A stretch of 64,000 bases of DNA from Phragmites australis (GCF_958298935.1 NC_084929.1:310001-374000), one strand, 5' to 3'. Numbered from the stretch's first letter, positions 13,297 to 26,650 are shown. The notes: generated by a model not told the origin, from the sequence alone. Numbers and translations: made by a program.

Positions 13297-16200
13297 TTAG
13301 TTTGGTGAGGTTGATGGACTTCCGTCTTTAGTGCCGGAACTAGTGAGCGGCCTGTTTCTCCCAGACCGAGACTGGACATTGTTCCCGACAGGGAAAGGCT
13401 CCTGAGAAGAATGTATAAAACCCCGTGTCAGTCATTTCACAGCGACATGTGGGACTCAGAATTCATTGTAGCTTGCACTGTTACTAATCAATAGGTTTAC
13501 AGTAACAACGGCAGCATAATAACTCATACCTGATCCCCTAAATTAGGACCATCTTTGTGGAAAAGGATAGGACGGCACCATTTCTCTTCATTCATCAGGC
13601 TAGAATTCTGGAAATGAGCAATCAAAGCACTCCTCCCCTGGATTCTGGCGTACGCAAGTGACGCCACTTTCTCGCTGTTGAACTTTTCCCATTTCTTGCC
13701 ATTAAATGTCTACATAAAGCCATCAAATCCAATTAATTCTCAACATACGCTCAATTGGAAAGGGTGAGAGGCAAAGCAAACTGGATATAAGCCCTACTAT
13801 TATCTAGTAAGACATGGACATATAGCCATATACCTTATAAAATGGAATTATGTGCTGCGGATCAGTCATATTGATGAAAGCATAGCCCACATTACATTTG
13901 TTCTGAGGAAAGCAAACATTGCAGGAGTCAGAGCCTAGGAATTTTATTGCAAGTTCCAACTTTCATACTAAGTGGAAAAATAGACCTTAAAATCAATCGG
14001 AAGATAGAAGAAATCATAGGTTCCTCGGTGATTCTCATCAATCACAGCCAAAAGCAGCTTACAATTGTACCTGTTGATAGAATCAAGTGTGAGTCCACGG
14101 AAGAAAATGGCCTACAGGATATACTAACCTGAGTAACATGCGATAAAAAATTGGCAGAGGTGTAAACGTACTTGTTAGGAATGTTTTTGATCATCAGTGT
14201 GGTGCGCAAGTCTTCATCCTTCGCTATGCGGTCAATGTCAAGCTCAAATTGCTTCTTGTTTTCAGACTGGACAGCGTTCCCATCATGCCTGCGGCTCCTG
14301 ATCTGATCATTAGTGGCATCATATGAAGTGGAAAAACGGATCATAGGATTCCTTCCGTTGGTTGCATGAAAAATTTGCTGAAATGATGGAAATCCAGCAT
14401 TTACGGGAGAGAATATGGTCTCCCTGTAATTTCCTCTGGTAGGCGCAAATACAGAGAGATCTGATGGATATAGTTGAGGGCTACCAGGAAACCCTACATT
14501 CTCAAGAGATCCTGGATGAAAGGAGTGTACATTTGCAAAACTGCCAACATTGTTTGGAGCTGAACCAAAGTGATGTTGGTCCATAGGATGAGCACCAGTG
14601 TTCAACATGTGAGGTGGCACAACAGGGTAACCATGCATATGCATCGGTTGCTGAAAGTTCGACCATATCATTGGAGCAGAGGGGCTTTGAGGAAAACCAT
14701 CTAAGTTATTCCAGGTGTAGTTATGTCCATGAAGTGGGCAACTTCCAATTCCAGTAACCCCAAACGCTGAAAAAAAGAATTCTGCTGATGAACTATAAAA
14801 AGGTACAATTATCATATTGCAATCAAGGTTGTTAAAATGACGATCCTAGTTGTAGGATCGTACAATCCTACGATCCCACCAACACCAATACGACTCATTG
14901 TATTAAGAGTCGTATCTAGTAGGATCGTGGTAGAATCATGTAGGATCGAAGTAAAATCGTGGTAGGATCATGGTAGAATCACAAACTTGATCGCAATCAC
15001 TATAAAGAGCAGTGATTTTCATGCTAAACAGTTAAAACAATCAAAAAAAGTTTGGAAAGACAAGGACAAGCAGTTTGAGCAGAAAAGATTTACCTTCATT
15101 TTCATCAGAGAAATGACCGTGAAGGTCACTGGAGCTGACCTTATGATTATTATAATCCATTCCTTCAGTAAGTCTGAAGCTGGGACTCCTGGCACTTAAT
15201 GTCAACTTAGAGCTATTGCAAATATCACTATGACACTCTGGCAGTGAGTGTGGGTGGAAGGCTCGCAGTTCACATCCAAATTTTCCTTGACCAAGTGACC
15301 CACTAGGTTCACCAAAGGTCACTTGATTACTGTGCTGACGTGTAGACTCGATTCTGATAGGTGATGATAATTTCTGAGGACCATTCATAGAGAATCTATG
15401 GAGTGATTTATTGAATTGTGTTCTAGCCGGATAATATAAATTATGATAAGAGCCGTGCTCCCAACTTTTAGGCCCCAACTTTCCTGTTTGACACGTGAAA
15501 AGAAAGTCCAAGCTCAAAATTTATGAATAGTAGGAAGCAATGAATAATGTTAAAAATGGTTAAAGTCATATATTATACCAATGGTCCCAGGCGGAGAGTT
15601 CTTAAGCTGGTGAAATACAGTGTCCTGCTTCCATTCTCCAGAACATTGCTCTGTGAAGCTGTGTAATACAGAGGAAACATGTTACTTCACCACAAACTGA
15701 TAGGATTTGATGGCAACATAATACGACTGCCGTAGCAGAAAAAATGAGAATGGCAGTTTAGAGTTCCCTTGACATTGTACGGTTACCCATTAATTTGACA
15801 TGATTAAAATTATAGTTAAAGAATTATCAACGGATAGAAGCGCGTGGAAGTTAGCAATACGCGTGCCAGAGCCATAACTTATGCATCAGTCTCCTTATAC
15901 CATTATTACTTTTATTTTGTTACTATTACTAGTATCTTTATCATCATTATTGTTTTCACGTCATCTTTTTAGTTGGATCATGTGGGTTTCATATCTAGCC
16001 TACCCCAATTTGCTCAGGACTAAGGCTGCTGCTGTTGTTGATTAAAATTACAGTCGCAAGACAATTGGTTTTGTTCTCACGCAAATTTAAATTATTAGAA
16101 TGATTCATACTAATTACTAGTTGATTTCTGGTTACCATGGAAGTAAGGAAGAACAACAGAAAGTCCAATGACTGAGAGTAGCTACAGATAGCCCACAAAG

Positions 16201-19200
16201 GCTACAAAACAGTGAAAAATGTGAAGTAGCATGTTTTCCTTGCATCTATGAGTACTTGCAGCATTTTTTTATTGTCCCACTACCCAAAGATACGTACTTC
16301 CGGAGTCTTGAAAAGCCTCCAGGCATATTAGTCCAGTATGAAGAAAGACAACAATAGAAAGTGCAAGTTCGACTAGGTAATTAGTCCTTATGAAGAAAAA
16401 CAACAATGCACAGTACCCATACTACAAGATAATACCAAAATAGGGCCCAAAAAAAAACAGCCAAGCTAAGTACCAGGATTTTACTCCTCCCGAATGGCTA
16501 AGCTCAACCTTGATTTTTGGGCATGACATATCATCCTTACTAAGGTCATTCACTGCTGCTTCTGCTGCTCTAACATCATAGAACTCTACAAATTTCTTAT
16601 TGCAGCTTGTAGGAGCCCTGAAAATCTAATAACCAACAAAAAAGTGGTAAAAAAGTTTGAAATTCAATTTTGTAAAGCAAAGTTTAGAAATAATATTACC
16701 TCCTTGACATCACCATAAACACCAAGTATTTGGAGAAGATCATCGTTAGAGATGGAAGAGTCAATGATGGATACCACAAGTATTCCGTTATTGGGATATT
16801 TGTTTGGAACCTTTTCCTAGTAAAGTTAAAGTAGCACACAATGGCAACGTCAATGCATTTGTATAGATCGGCATCATTAAGCTAATCAAGCAATTAGTGA
16901 CATGAACAAAACTTCAGAAAACGAAAAACTCAGCATGATGCCACATCAAGATAGTTTAAACACAATGCCATATCAACTGTGCTTGTATCTGTCTAACAGA
17001 TAGGCCATGGTGATAAATATTTCCAGTCTCCTAGATGTGACTGAGTTCTAGAGCCAGATACAGAAAAATGCAAACAGTTTAGTTCAGGAAAAGACAAACA
17101 AATGGGAATGGAGAACATAGAGATATACCATTGCAACATAAACATGATGTGAGAACATCGTCTTACCGAGGTACAAGGTTCGTCTTAGTGTAGGAATTGA
17201 AGTGGATTCAGAATTGTGTTCTCGTTACTTATTGCAGTCATAGCCATTTTGAAATTTAAAAAATTAGCGATGAAAGAGACATAAAGACATATCACAGAAA
17301 TTTTCAAGAGGGGATACTAAGAGATGTATGACTTGCTGTGGTCTACACACAGGAATATATAGGATACATACGTTAGTTATTCATTGGCAGAAGTTTTTAC
17401 TGGGTGACTAGTGTGCAATGCTCAATTGCTCGTGCTACCTTTCAAAACATAGCATAACAAAAAAATTATTTCTTTCTTCCCTTTTCTGATTAAGACAGAA
17501 AACGGATTCTTGTATACTGACAAACTAATTGTACATATTGAATAAGGGACATGTTATGAAAACATTTCCACTTCCACAAAACTGATAATGCGTTTACCTT
17601 AGGAATGGAAGATTGTACATCAAGGTTCATCAGTCCCAGAGCTTTGTTATGCAGTGCTCTCATCGCGTTCTCAGCAGATCTTATGTCATAATAAGACACT
17701 GTAACAAATCCATGATTCTTGCAGGTGTAAAGTGTCTGTACGTCCCCAAATTGCTGGAGGTCCAGATGAAATATATATTATATGTGTGTATCTGAAAGAA
17801 CAGTATTTACTAAAGTGAAAGTGAAATGAAGTATTAAGAAGGAATGAGGAAAGTGCTGTTGAAACCTGAAACAGAACCCGCAGTTCAGAATCCTCAATGC
17901 TAGCATTAATGTTTTTTATTATAAGAGCTCTGGAAGGGTGTTTATTGATAGACTGTTGTTCCCTAGAAAGTTGACTCTTGAAGGATCCTTCATGATATTT
18001 GTCACCTTTGCTGGAATCATCATTCTCTAACTCCATTCCTCCTCCAGTGCAGAATATATCTTCATCAGCATCATCCTGGTTCGATAGGCCAGTGTATTCA
18101 AAACCATCTATAACGCCTGATATTAAATCATCGTCATCGGGAAGGAGGTCTCCAATAGTCTGAGCTTCAATTTCTTTCATGGACCCTAGAGGTTCATCTC
18201 CATCACAGCTGGAGTTATTTGCATCAGCAGATTGACCAAGAACACCACTTGCCATCAATCTCGCTGCAGAAACATTAAGGCAAGAAGAATAAAACATGTC
18301 AAGATAAAAAAAGGAACTGACTTATACAATATTTTGGCTGAATAATACATGTAGTGCAATAATGACAGCACTACATCTCCGAACTCTAGTAATATAACTT
18401 AGTTTCTTGGAAAACAGGAAGGCAACTCACATTTGCTACTGAACACTTCAGAGAAGGAGCTGGATGAAGGGCTATTTCCATAGCCATGCACACGTCGATC
18501 AGCACTAGTTAGTTCAACAAAAGCTGTCTCTCTTGTCGACAAGCCAAGCCTGGATCTGGAGCTACTGAGGGCATCACCCCAAGAAATTGATGGCAAGCTT
18601 GAAGCATTTTCTTCTTGCCCCATCAAATTACTGAGGTTAAGTACATCCAATTGACCCTTGAGTGCTTGAGCTCCTGGATTTTCCAGACCACATGCAGGAT
18701 TTACTCCCATGGGATGGACCTTTTCAAGCGGAGAAGTGAAAGCTGACTTGCTCCCTGACATTAATGAACATCAATGAGTACACTCAGTTCCTGGAAAGCT
18801 GTTCAATCTACTGTCATGTTACAACCTTCAACACATGAGTTGTATGATAAGTTGATTGTGGCATTTAATTGCTAACTGCGCTTACTTAACCTTCCAACTA
18901 ATTCCTACCTAACTGTCTTCAGCGAAAAATTCCATATGCATTCCCTGCCAAATTGAGACACTGAAATCTTTTTATGTACCACAAGTCCAAAATGCTTATT
19001 AAAATGGGATGCTTAATCAATTAGGCAACCTAGGTGGTATTTAGTCCAGAAGGGAACTCCCTGGCAAAATAGTCTGACCTAAATTGATACAGAAGCCCAA
19101 CTTTCTGATTTTAGTCAGATAGTTAAATTTACTACAATAAAACAGGCGAGAATCGACCAGGACAACAAACCACCTATCAGCCCCCAACCCCCATAAACAT

Positions 19201-19692
19201 GAAGCATGAGTTTATGAGTTGTTTTCTGAAGGATGAGTTGGGCAAGACAAGTTAGGTATGTATCTTTTTAGGTGATCTTATTGAAGCATCAATAACTCCA
19301 CTAACTACCAACAGTGAGTATAAAAATAAGCCCATGCATTTTGTAAGGATGTATCAGGAATTGAAAATAGAACACCTAACTGGCAATTTCCATCATGCAA
19401 GAAGCAACAATCAAGACAAAAATAATCGTAAATTTTCAAATCAAGCATGATCCACACCTTTCTGATCGACCATTGACTCTGATTTCCAAAATCCAACTTG
19501 TCTCTGCATAAATCATGGAAACGAGATCATGTAGTGCTACCGTTTTGCATTATCAAAAAGAGAGAGAGAAACAAGGCCAAGCTTTTCATTGTTAACCTCA
19601 GTAGGGACGAGATCCTCAGAGAAGAATGACGATGATGATTCTGACACTGGACCAAACGCCCTCCTGTCTATGACTCCAGATGCTATCACCAT
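13297..19692 (-). CDS. MEI2-like RNA-binding protein (three RRMs), OML3-like
   Basis: Fourteen coding exons (minus strand, in order): 19692-19597, 19503-19458, 18754-18431, 18263-17866, 17753-17598, 16816-16700, 16625-16474, 15658-15579, 15483-15094, 14766-14172, 14070-13986, 13902-13834, 13709-13530, 13401-13297. They join without a frame break to 930 codons and a TAA. The N-terminus MVIASGVIDRRAFGPVSES is typical of the family. RRM1 covers about residues 266-340 (RALIIKNIN..LFQ, then HGFVTVSYYDIRSAENAM). RRM2 covers about 350-420 (GILVVSIIDSSIS..FVEFYDVRAAEAAV). The diagnostic C-terminal RRM3 starts at about 775 (TTLMIKNIPNK, then VIDENHRGTYDFFYLPIDFK). This RRM3 defines the MEI2 family; yeast Mei2 drives meiosis by sequestering RNA, and plant members act in meiosis, meristems and growth. 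Position beside ORTHRUS fits rice OML3 as ortholog (from memory). Confidence 0.93.
14842..14985. repeat. Degenerate short tandem repeat in MEI2-like intron
   Basis: Repeated 12-13-base words of the type 'gtaggatcgtg', 'gtagaatcatg', 'gtaggatcgaa', 'gtaaaatcgtg', 'gtaggatcatg', 'gtagaatcac', preceded by an inverted pair ('cgatcctag'..'ctacgatcc'). It lies between exons 9 and 10. Confidence 0.7.
15960..16045 (+). mobile_element. SINE 3' end (Au-SINE-like remnant)
   Basis: The sequence 'cctaccccaatttgctcagg' followed by 'actaaggctgctgctgttgttg' matches the conserved 3' end of plant Au-type SINEs (..CCAACTTG.TTGGGAC.AAAGG.TTTGTTGTTG). The tRNA-like 5' part is not recognisable. It lies in an intron of the MEI2-like gene. 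Confidence 0.5.
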
Positions 19693-20626
19693 AGGTACAG
19701 AAAGTTTTGTCTTGACTCACTTTTTTTTGGTTCTGTAGTTTCTTCACCTCAACCCCTGGAGGCTATGGCCCCTCTCATTAGTTGCCTGCTTAAGAAATAT
19801 CGAAGAAAAAGATTGAAAGAAACAAGAGGTAAAGATTTCCTAAGCACTACTGCTTGAACTTTTTTTAATTTCTCAATGCATAGAAATCAAGAGAGGTAGT
19901 GGTTCAGAGTTCACTAATAAGAAAGATGGTAGCCTACAGTACAAGATAAATTACGCAGGTCTTGTATCTCGAGGGATTGCACAAACTGTGGCAAAGTTTG
20001 GCTTCCAACCAAACCAAAGAGGCCCTAACTCTAAAGCAAATAGTGGAGGAGGTAGTCCTAATCATGATGGCAAAATCGAGGCAAGCAGAGACGGCCCCAT
20101 TTACTTGTGGAACCAAACTAATGGTAATGGGGAACCGAATCGACGGAACTCAAAACTTTGTGGCGAAAGGCATCTTACAGAAACAGCTACAATTGATGAG
20201 CAAGGCAAAACCAAGAGACTGGAAGAAAGAAATACTATATAATTGTCCTCCTCCTGTCATGTTGCAATGAAAGCAAGAATGTCGAGATAGAGAAAAAGGC
20301 TGAAAGGTGCGAGACAAAAAAGAAAAGTTGCTTCCTTTCCTTTCCTTTCTATAACGGACATTGGGAAAGACGCAGTTTTTTCCTCTTCTTCTTCTTCCTC
20401 TTGTTGTACTCGAGTCCATAATGGAAGAAGGATTCCCAAATCGGAAGGGCAAAGTAGCTGGAATTGTAGTCCATGGACTTGGAACCGCACGCAAATGAAA
20501 TGATTGGAGCCAGCAGAGCATTGCGAAACCCAGGGTCCTCGAATCAAAGACTCGATTTTTTTCTTTTTAAAAAAAATCAAATACCATTTTCGCAGACATT
20601 TGAGGACAGGAAACCCAAGCAAAAGC

Positions 20627-20687
<61 letters not shown>

Positions 20688-21660
20688 GGAAAAGCTAACC
20701 CAGGAGGAGGAGGAGGAGCAGAAGTAGAAAGAAGCGTCGATGTCTCTCTTGTCTCTTTAATTTCTCTGGTTGCGCAGGGAAGTGCTGCTAGCTAGCTTGA
20801 CCGCTTGCTCCTACCCTGATTAATGGGGCAGTTTATATCGCAGGGATCAATCACATCGGAGACGAAGCAAAGCAAAAGCTCAGCACCGCACCCCACCCAG
20901 CGATGGATTGTCCCTGTGGCGTAAGGCAGCGATGGATTGGAGAATGGAGATGGAGAAGCGGGGGAGGATAATCTTAGCACCACGCCTACGCGATTCCAAA
21001 ACAAACCCCCCCTCCCCGCAAACTTAACAAATCAAAACAAATAGATTTCCCTCTCCCGCACTGCAAGCAAGCCGAAGGAAACCTTGGACTGATGGAACGG
21101 GCTTGCCCTGCCCTGCCCTGCCCCGCCGCCGCACGCAACGCAACGCAGACAACTCCTACTGCTACTCCAGGTAGAGGTAGCTAGGAGGTAAATCACTTAA
21201 CTTGGTTGCTTCAAGAGTAATCCCTAGAATCTTAGTGAGCATGCAAACCACTGAGGTGTCGTGACAATCGATTGGATTGGAAGGAAATAGATAGATGTAT
21301 GCCATTACCATGCCTCTCTCGCTTACGCTTCCTTTGCTTAGGCTGGCGGTGAGGTGCCTCGCCGGCCGGAGTAAAAGAAGAAGAAGAAGAAGAAGAAGAG
21401 AGCTTTCTTTATTTTCCTTGCTTTCTTGGAAGGAGGGAGAGAATGGAGTTGGATTTGGGTGGGGAACAAAACAATACTCATGACGGAGGAAGAGGAAGAC
21501 CAGAACAAGAAGGAAGAGAATGAATAGTGCTCGCGCGACAAACACGAGGCTGCTGCCACTGCCAGCCAGAGTGCGTGCGTGAGGAGAGCGATGGAGAAAA
21601 CGGGAACGGCTCCTCCTTTCCCTCCATCCTCTCGCAAAGGAAAAGAACAACAGCCGGATC
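19693..21660 (-). promoter_or_regulatory. Long 5' leader/intron and promoter region of the MEI2-like gene
   Basis: No ORF of protein character is seen upstream of the ATG. 20470-20730 contains a long CT tract (on minus), and 21160-21640 is CT/TTC-rich on minus with a (TTC)9 run at 21371-21399, as in leaders of grass regulatory genes. The acceptor and donor of leader introns cannot be fixed by eye. The leader may begin near 21640. Confidence 0.35.
20629..20684. repeat. (GA)n microsatellite, about 27 units
   Basis: Perfect GA/AG run. On the minus strand it is a CT tract inside the presumed leader of the MEI2-like gene. Confidence 0.95.
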
Positions 21661-21819
21661 ATCTTGTGACGTTGCTAGTAGTGTACCATTACCAACACAC
21701 TACTAGAATACTGTATGTCTTTTCTTGTTTCAGATATCTATGGAGCGAGTAGTCAACCCGCCTTAGGTGAGCGATGACGCTGGAGATCCCGACCTCTCAT
21801 CGAAGACCTTGTAATTTAG

Positions 21820-22715
21820 GATAAGGGTTTAAGATGGGGTGTTTCTTTTCCCGTGAGTATAGAAACCGGATGGAGGAGACGGTGGTGGGCAAGGTCAGTG
21901 TGGGGCCATGACGACGGTAGATGTTAGGGTAGGGCGGGGTTGGAGGGGTGACGACGGGTGTGCAGGTAGAGCAGCGATGCGACGATCTATTGGCTTTGGA
22001 GGTGGTGAATAGTGATGGTATGGGCAGCGTGATGGGTTGCGGAGGTGTTATAGACAGTACATTCGTTTAGGGGGAGGTAGGTTGTCGAAGCGGGGACGAC
22101 GGTTGACAGAACCTAAGCAAGATAATGCCAGGAAAAGAGGTGTAGGAAGACAAGGTCTAGTTGCGACAAAGTCGAATGGCATCAGGTGGGGCGGTAGCTA
22201 GGTCACACTAACCAGTGAGCGTCATTGATTAGTAGTTGCTACTACGTGACGTGGTATGCTCTACTGCATGTATACGTTTTATATTATTTGGGTGTATGAT
22301 TTGATGTAATTTTACAAGAGTATATGGTATTGACTTGTTGCCTTAATAGTTGGTGTTGGCTACCCACGTCGTTGCTTCCATATGGTTGTCCGATTGGGGT
22401 GTGTTAGCGATCCATCTATCCCTTTCCTTTCTCCAATCACCTATGCCACCACCCGTAGACCTCAGCCACCGTCCTCCTCAGCCTGATGCTCCCGACGTCC
22501 ACACCGTGTTCAATCCAACGAAGAGGGGAAAGAAATAGCCAATCGATGCTGTCCACCTGTTCTCGTCTCCGACCACTCACTATTCTCGTCCAGTCTGCAC
22601 CGCTACACCACCAGGATGCTGCGCCCTGCACAGGTGTGCTCCAGATTTGGCGCTTCGCCATGTGCCCAGAGTTCAATTTCCTCTAGCCCAATGCGCCTCC
22701 TGGCCTAATGCAATA
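21820..22715 (+). repeat. Direct repeat, copy A (about 0.9 kb)
   Basis: Collinear with 24056-25110. Shared words include 'gtagatgttagggta', 'ggttggaggggtgacgac', 'cctaagcaagataatg', 'tgtaattttacaagagtata', 'caatagttggtgtt'-type text and 'gcgcctcctggcctaatg'/'acgcctcctggcctaatc'. The copies have many substitutions. Non-coding; the nature of the element is unknown. Confidence 0.85.
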
Positions 22716-24055
22716 CCTGAAAATGTGTAATTCATTTGTTGATTACGGGACCTGAGAGAGAGCACGGATTTTGACATTTAAAACCATTATTTCATTGGAC
22801 GATCGAAGACCGTGGATACATAGATCTCATCGAGATGATTCCATGTTGTTATCTAGCGTCACGTTTGGGTACTCAGTCAGTTCATGGTGAGCCCAATACA
22901 TCTAGACTGTTGATTAAAATGAAAAAAAGAGAGGATAAGGCTCCACCTCCAGTTTGCTCGACCACTTCCAGCTCCATCTGAATCATTGTCGTCTCCCAAC
23001 TATCGGCGTTGCCTCTGTCCCTGCTGACTCATGCCACTACGTGCCTAGTCTCTCATCATGCTACCGACTAGTGGCGTAAGGGGGAGCAGGAGAGGGTGAG
23101 GGGATGTGTGGGAGGGGGCATGAGGGTGCTATGGGGTGGACAGGAAGGAAAGACGAAAGAAGAAAGGAAAAGAAAGAAAGAGGAAAGAAGAAGAAGGAAG
23201 AAGAGGAATGAAGAAGGGGAAAGGGAGAAGAAGGAGGTCTTCCGCGAGTTCACCGGGATTTGCGGTTCCGCTTCAAAGGTAAACTCTTCGTAGTCCTTAG
23301 AGGCTTGTAGGTAGTGGAGATCGGTCGTCCACGTTGTCGGTTGAGTGCGTTGTTGGTCCGGTTAGTGAGTAGCACATCAATTCTATTTGAGACCTAATCG
23401 GTGTCAGTTTCAATCGTAGGATTATAATGGAAGTTGTAGTTCTTATCATACTCTTCCCGATGGCGTTGGCATTGTTCTTTTTGGGTAAGCGGTTTAGGTG
23501 TTTTTGGCTAATCGGTGTTGTTGTCTGTCAAGGATTAGACCATGTGTTTTGTCTTGCTCTTCGGCCTTTGATCGAGCTATAGAAGGTTCTTACTCGACGT
23601 CTAGCGAGCTAGTTGGTAGATGTCTTTCTGTAGCCTTCGGTTGTCGGGATTGTTGGCTTTTGGGGCGTAGAAGCGTGTGCCATCTTTTGTTTTACTGTTG
23701 CGGTGTCTTGGTGCTAATTGGGTCTTTGTTCAGGTGGTGCCTCTCTAGGTCGTAGCTAGTGCTGTGTTTTATCACCAGTGAAGACAAGTAAATGTAGCGG
23801 ATGACTATGCTTTAACATGTTATTTTGTTGCCTCTATTCTTTTAATTGCAATGCATACATCTAATCTGATAAATTATTTACGAGCATGTTATCCTGTTGT
23901 TATCTTTCATAAGTTTTCTAGGTTCTTGATTTATGACGTGCAGTAAGTGTGATATGTCACTTTCAGTTGTTCTTTAATATATTGTGAGATTTAAAGTATG
24001 AAGCATATATTGGAAGTTATATTGTTGGTTATGCTTAAAGCATGCCATGCACGCA
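22716..24055. other. Spacer between the direct repeats
   Basis: No gene seen. 23130-23250 is a purine-rich tract (GAAAGAA-type) on the plus strand, giving spurious Ser/Leu frames on minus. The 85-codon frame at 23498-23755 has no recognisable motif. If the flanking repeats are LTRs of an old element, this would be its non-coding interior, but no primer-binding or polypurine site could be placed. Confidence 0.45.
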
Positions 24056-25110
24056 TATGATACGGGTTCAAGGGGTGCTTCTTCTCCCCCGAGTATAGAA
24101 ACCGCATGGAGGGGGCCTGAGAGTAGGCGAGGTCGATGTGGAGTCATGATGATGGTAGATGTTAGGGTATGGCAGGGTTGGAGGGGTGACGACAGGGTGT
24201 GTGGATAGAGCAGTGATGCAACGAACCATCGGCCTCAGCCTTGGAGGTGGCGAATGGCAATGGTATGGGCAGTGTGATAGGTTGCGGAGGTGCCATTGAC
24301 AGTGCCATCATTTAGGGAGAGGCGGGTTGTCGAAGCGCGAATGACAGTCAATAGAGCCTAAGCAAGATAATGACAGGGAAGGAGGTGCAGGAAGACGAAG
24401 GTCCAGTCGCTACCAAGTCAAAGGGCATCTGGTGGGGTGGTAGTTAGGTTGCACTAACCAGTGAGTGTTGTTGGTTAGTATTTGCTATTACGTGATGTGG
24501 TGCGCTCTACTGCATGCATATGTCCCATATTATTTGGGTGTATGATTTAATGTAATTTTACAAGAGTATATAGGGTCTATTCGGCAGAGCTCCAGCTCAA
24601 GAATTCTTAAAGCTGAAGTTGTAGACAGATATTTAAACTACTTTATTTTATCATATAAACTCTAGATTCATATTTTATCATATAAACTCTAGATCCTATA
24701 TGAATCTCGGAACTGGAGCTCTGCTAAACAGGATATAGTATTGACTGGTTGCCTCAATAGTTGGTGTTAGTGTTGGTGTTGGCTGCCCACGTCATGGACT
24801 TCCCTACGGCCGTCCGATTGTGGTGTCCATCCTCCGGTTGCCTCTGCCGCCGCCCGTATGCCTCAACCACCGTCCTCCTTAGCCTCTTGCTCCCAACGCC
24901 CACGGCATGTTCAATCCAACAGAGAGGGAAAGAAATAGCAAATTGATATCGTCCTCCTATTCTCATCTCTGACCACCCGTCGTTTCCATCTAGTCTGCAC
25001 CACTACACCACCGTGATGTTGCGCCCCGCACGGACATGCCCCAAATTTGGCGTTTCACCGTGCACCCAGGGTTCAATCTCCTCTAGCCCGACACGCCTCC
25101 TGGCCTAATC
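24056..25110 (+). repeat. Direct repeat, copy B, interrupted by a MITE
   Basis: Second copy of the sequence at 21820-22715, in the same orientation. It is longer because about 165 bases are inserted at 24571-24736. Confidence 0.85.
24571..24736. mobile_element. MITE inserted in repeat copy B
   Basis: Ends are imperfect inverted repeats: left 'gtctattcggcagagctcc', and the reverse complement of the right end 'atcctgtttagcagagctcc'. An internal 'ttttatcatataaactctag' is duplicated. Copy A lacks it ('gagtatatggtattgac' reads through), so the empty site is visible. The target duplication looks like a short TA-rich one (TATA or TA). Confidence 0.75.
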
Positions 25111-26463
25111 CCCATTGTCGTCGGCGCCTCCCTTTGCTTCGTCGACATTGCGTCCGCCAGCTTGGACGTCGTGCCTGTCGTCCTCTTGTTGTGGCCCTTT
25201 GGGTTTTGCTGCACGTTCTTTCCTGATCACGCCACGTTTGCCTCTCTTCTGCTGACGGAGTGCCAGGGGATGATGCTTTGCCTTTGCAATTAACGTGTTC
25301 TTAAGCACTTGGTTTGCTACTATTATTGCTAGTGTATGATTGCAGTTAACGTGTTTTTAATCATTCAGTTTGCTACGATTATTGCTGGTGTATGAAGATA
25401 CCTTTAACGAGCTAACAATCTATTTGGTAGGTTCTTCCGTGCTTTGTGGTGCCTGCCTGATAGTTCATTTGCTGGCGACTCTGGTGGTGCTGCTGCTGCT
25501 AATATACATGAGCATCGATTAATCAGCACATATGCTAGGTCATGGAGCGTTTTGGTTTACTTTATTGTTCCAGCATTCTTCTTTGTATCATATGTACATA
25601 TAAAACTCTCCATTTGTTTTGGTTTGTGATGCAGGCACCCCAGTAATTAACGGTTAAGAAAGGCTGCTTCACCCATGTCAGCTTCTCAGACAGGAAGCCC
25701 CTATTTCAGGACCTCTTCTTCCATCGCAGCGAGTGGTCAGGCGACAGCTTATGCTATATACAGGTGATTCATCTTTTTTTCCCCCCACTTCCCCTGCAAT
25801 GCTAACTACCGGTATGTCTATTGCATCACGAGTTTTTGTCGCTAGGGTGCCAAATTTTCATTGTTGAATTGCTGATATGATGTAATGTTTAATCCTTTAA
25901 TATAGGATTCATTAATTTTAAACTGAATAACCTTAATACTGCATCCATAAATATATTAATTTGGTGAAGCAAGCAAAGATTGCATTCATTGTCAGTATAG
26001 CTAAAAGAAGTAGCAAACCAACAGGTTGGCCGGGTGGACAAGGAAGGTCCAAGCAGCCATAATAATAAGTCATTAACTTTATGTAAGAAATGTATTAGAA
26101 ATACAACAAATACGACTACATATGCACAAAGATTTCCCCTTTACGACCACCTAACACACTGCCAATGATTTTTCTGTTCCCCAATCTTTCCTGCCTCTAT
26201 CTCCACCTATGTCTGTTTTCTCTATGCTGAATAAAGTCCATCCCTTTGTGCTCACCCAAACTAGGTTTTTTTCAGATTGACCAACCTGTGGTCTTTCCTA
26301 TTTGTAACAAATTTGCCACGACCAGGATCGTCCATCGCTGCTGAAACACACAGGAAACGTAAGGCAATTGTAGCTTTTGGAAGAGGAGAAGGTAGGTTTC
26401 CATATTCTAACAAGGAGGCATTGGTACTTTATTTTTACACCATTAGTTATGTGCATGTGCGGA
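25111..26463. other. Gene-poor DNA with exon-like scraps
   Basis: Two pieces look exon-like on plus. 25653-25765 reads KGCFTHVSFSDRKPLFQDLF and continues to a CAG|GTGATT donor. 26322-26390 reads GSSIAAETHRKRKAIVAFGR. I cannot assign either to a family or join them in a convincing gene, so they may be captured exons in transposon DNA. The rest shows nothing. Confidence 0.3.
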
Positions 26464-26650
26464 GAATGGATATTTTCAAATGGGTAACAACGGGAAACGA
26501 ATATTTTCATGTGTGTCATAACAGGTGAAAGTATGTTTGCTTTCCCCGAATATTTTCATGTGTGTAACGGAGGGGGATGAATATTTCCACATGCATTGTG
26601 ACAAACGACAAATATTTTCATACGCGTCATGACGGGTGAAAGTATATTTG
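26464..26650 (+). repeat. Irregular tandem repeat (AATATTTTCATGTGTGT type)
   Basis: At least five variants of 'gaatattttcatgtgtgt' followed by 'aac/cat..gacggg' and sometimes 'tgaaagtata' occur at about 26470, 26500, 26548, 26579 and 26610. Unit length varies from about 31 to 49 bases. Confidence 0.75.

Noticed and set aside
21162..21662. 166-codon minus-strand frame with poly-Leu
   Set aside because: CT-rich leader sequence with a TTC run; low complexity, no domain.
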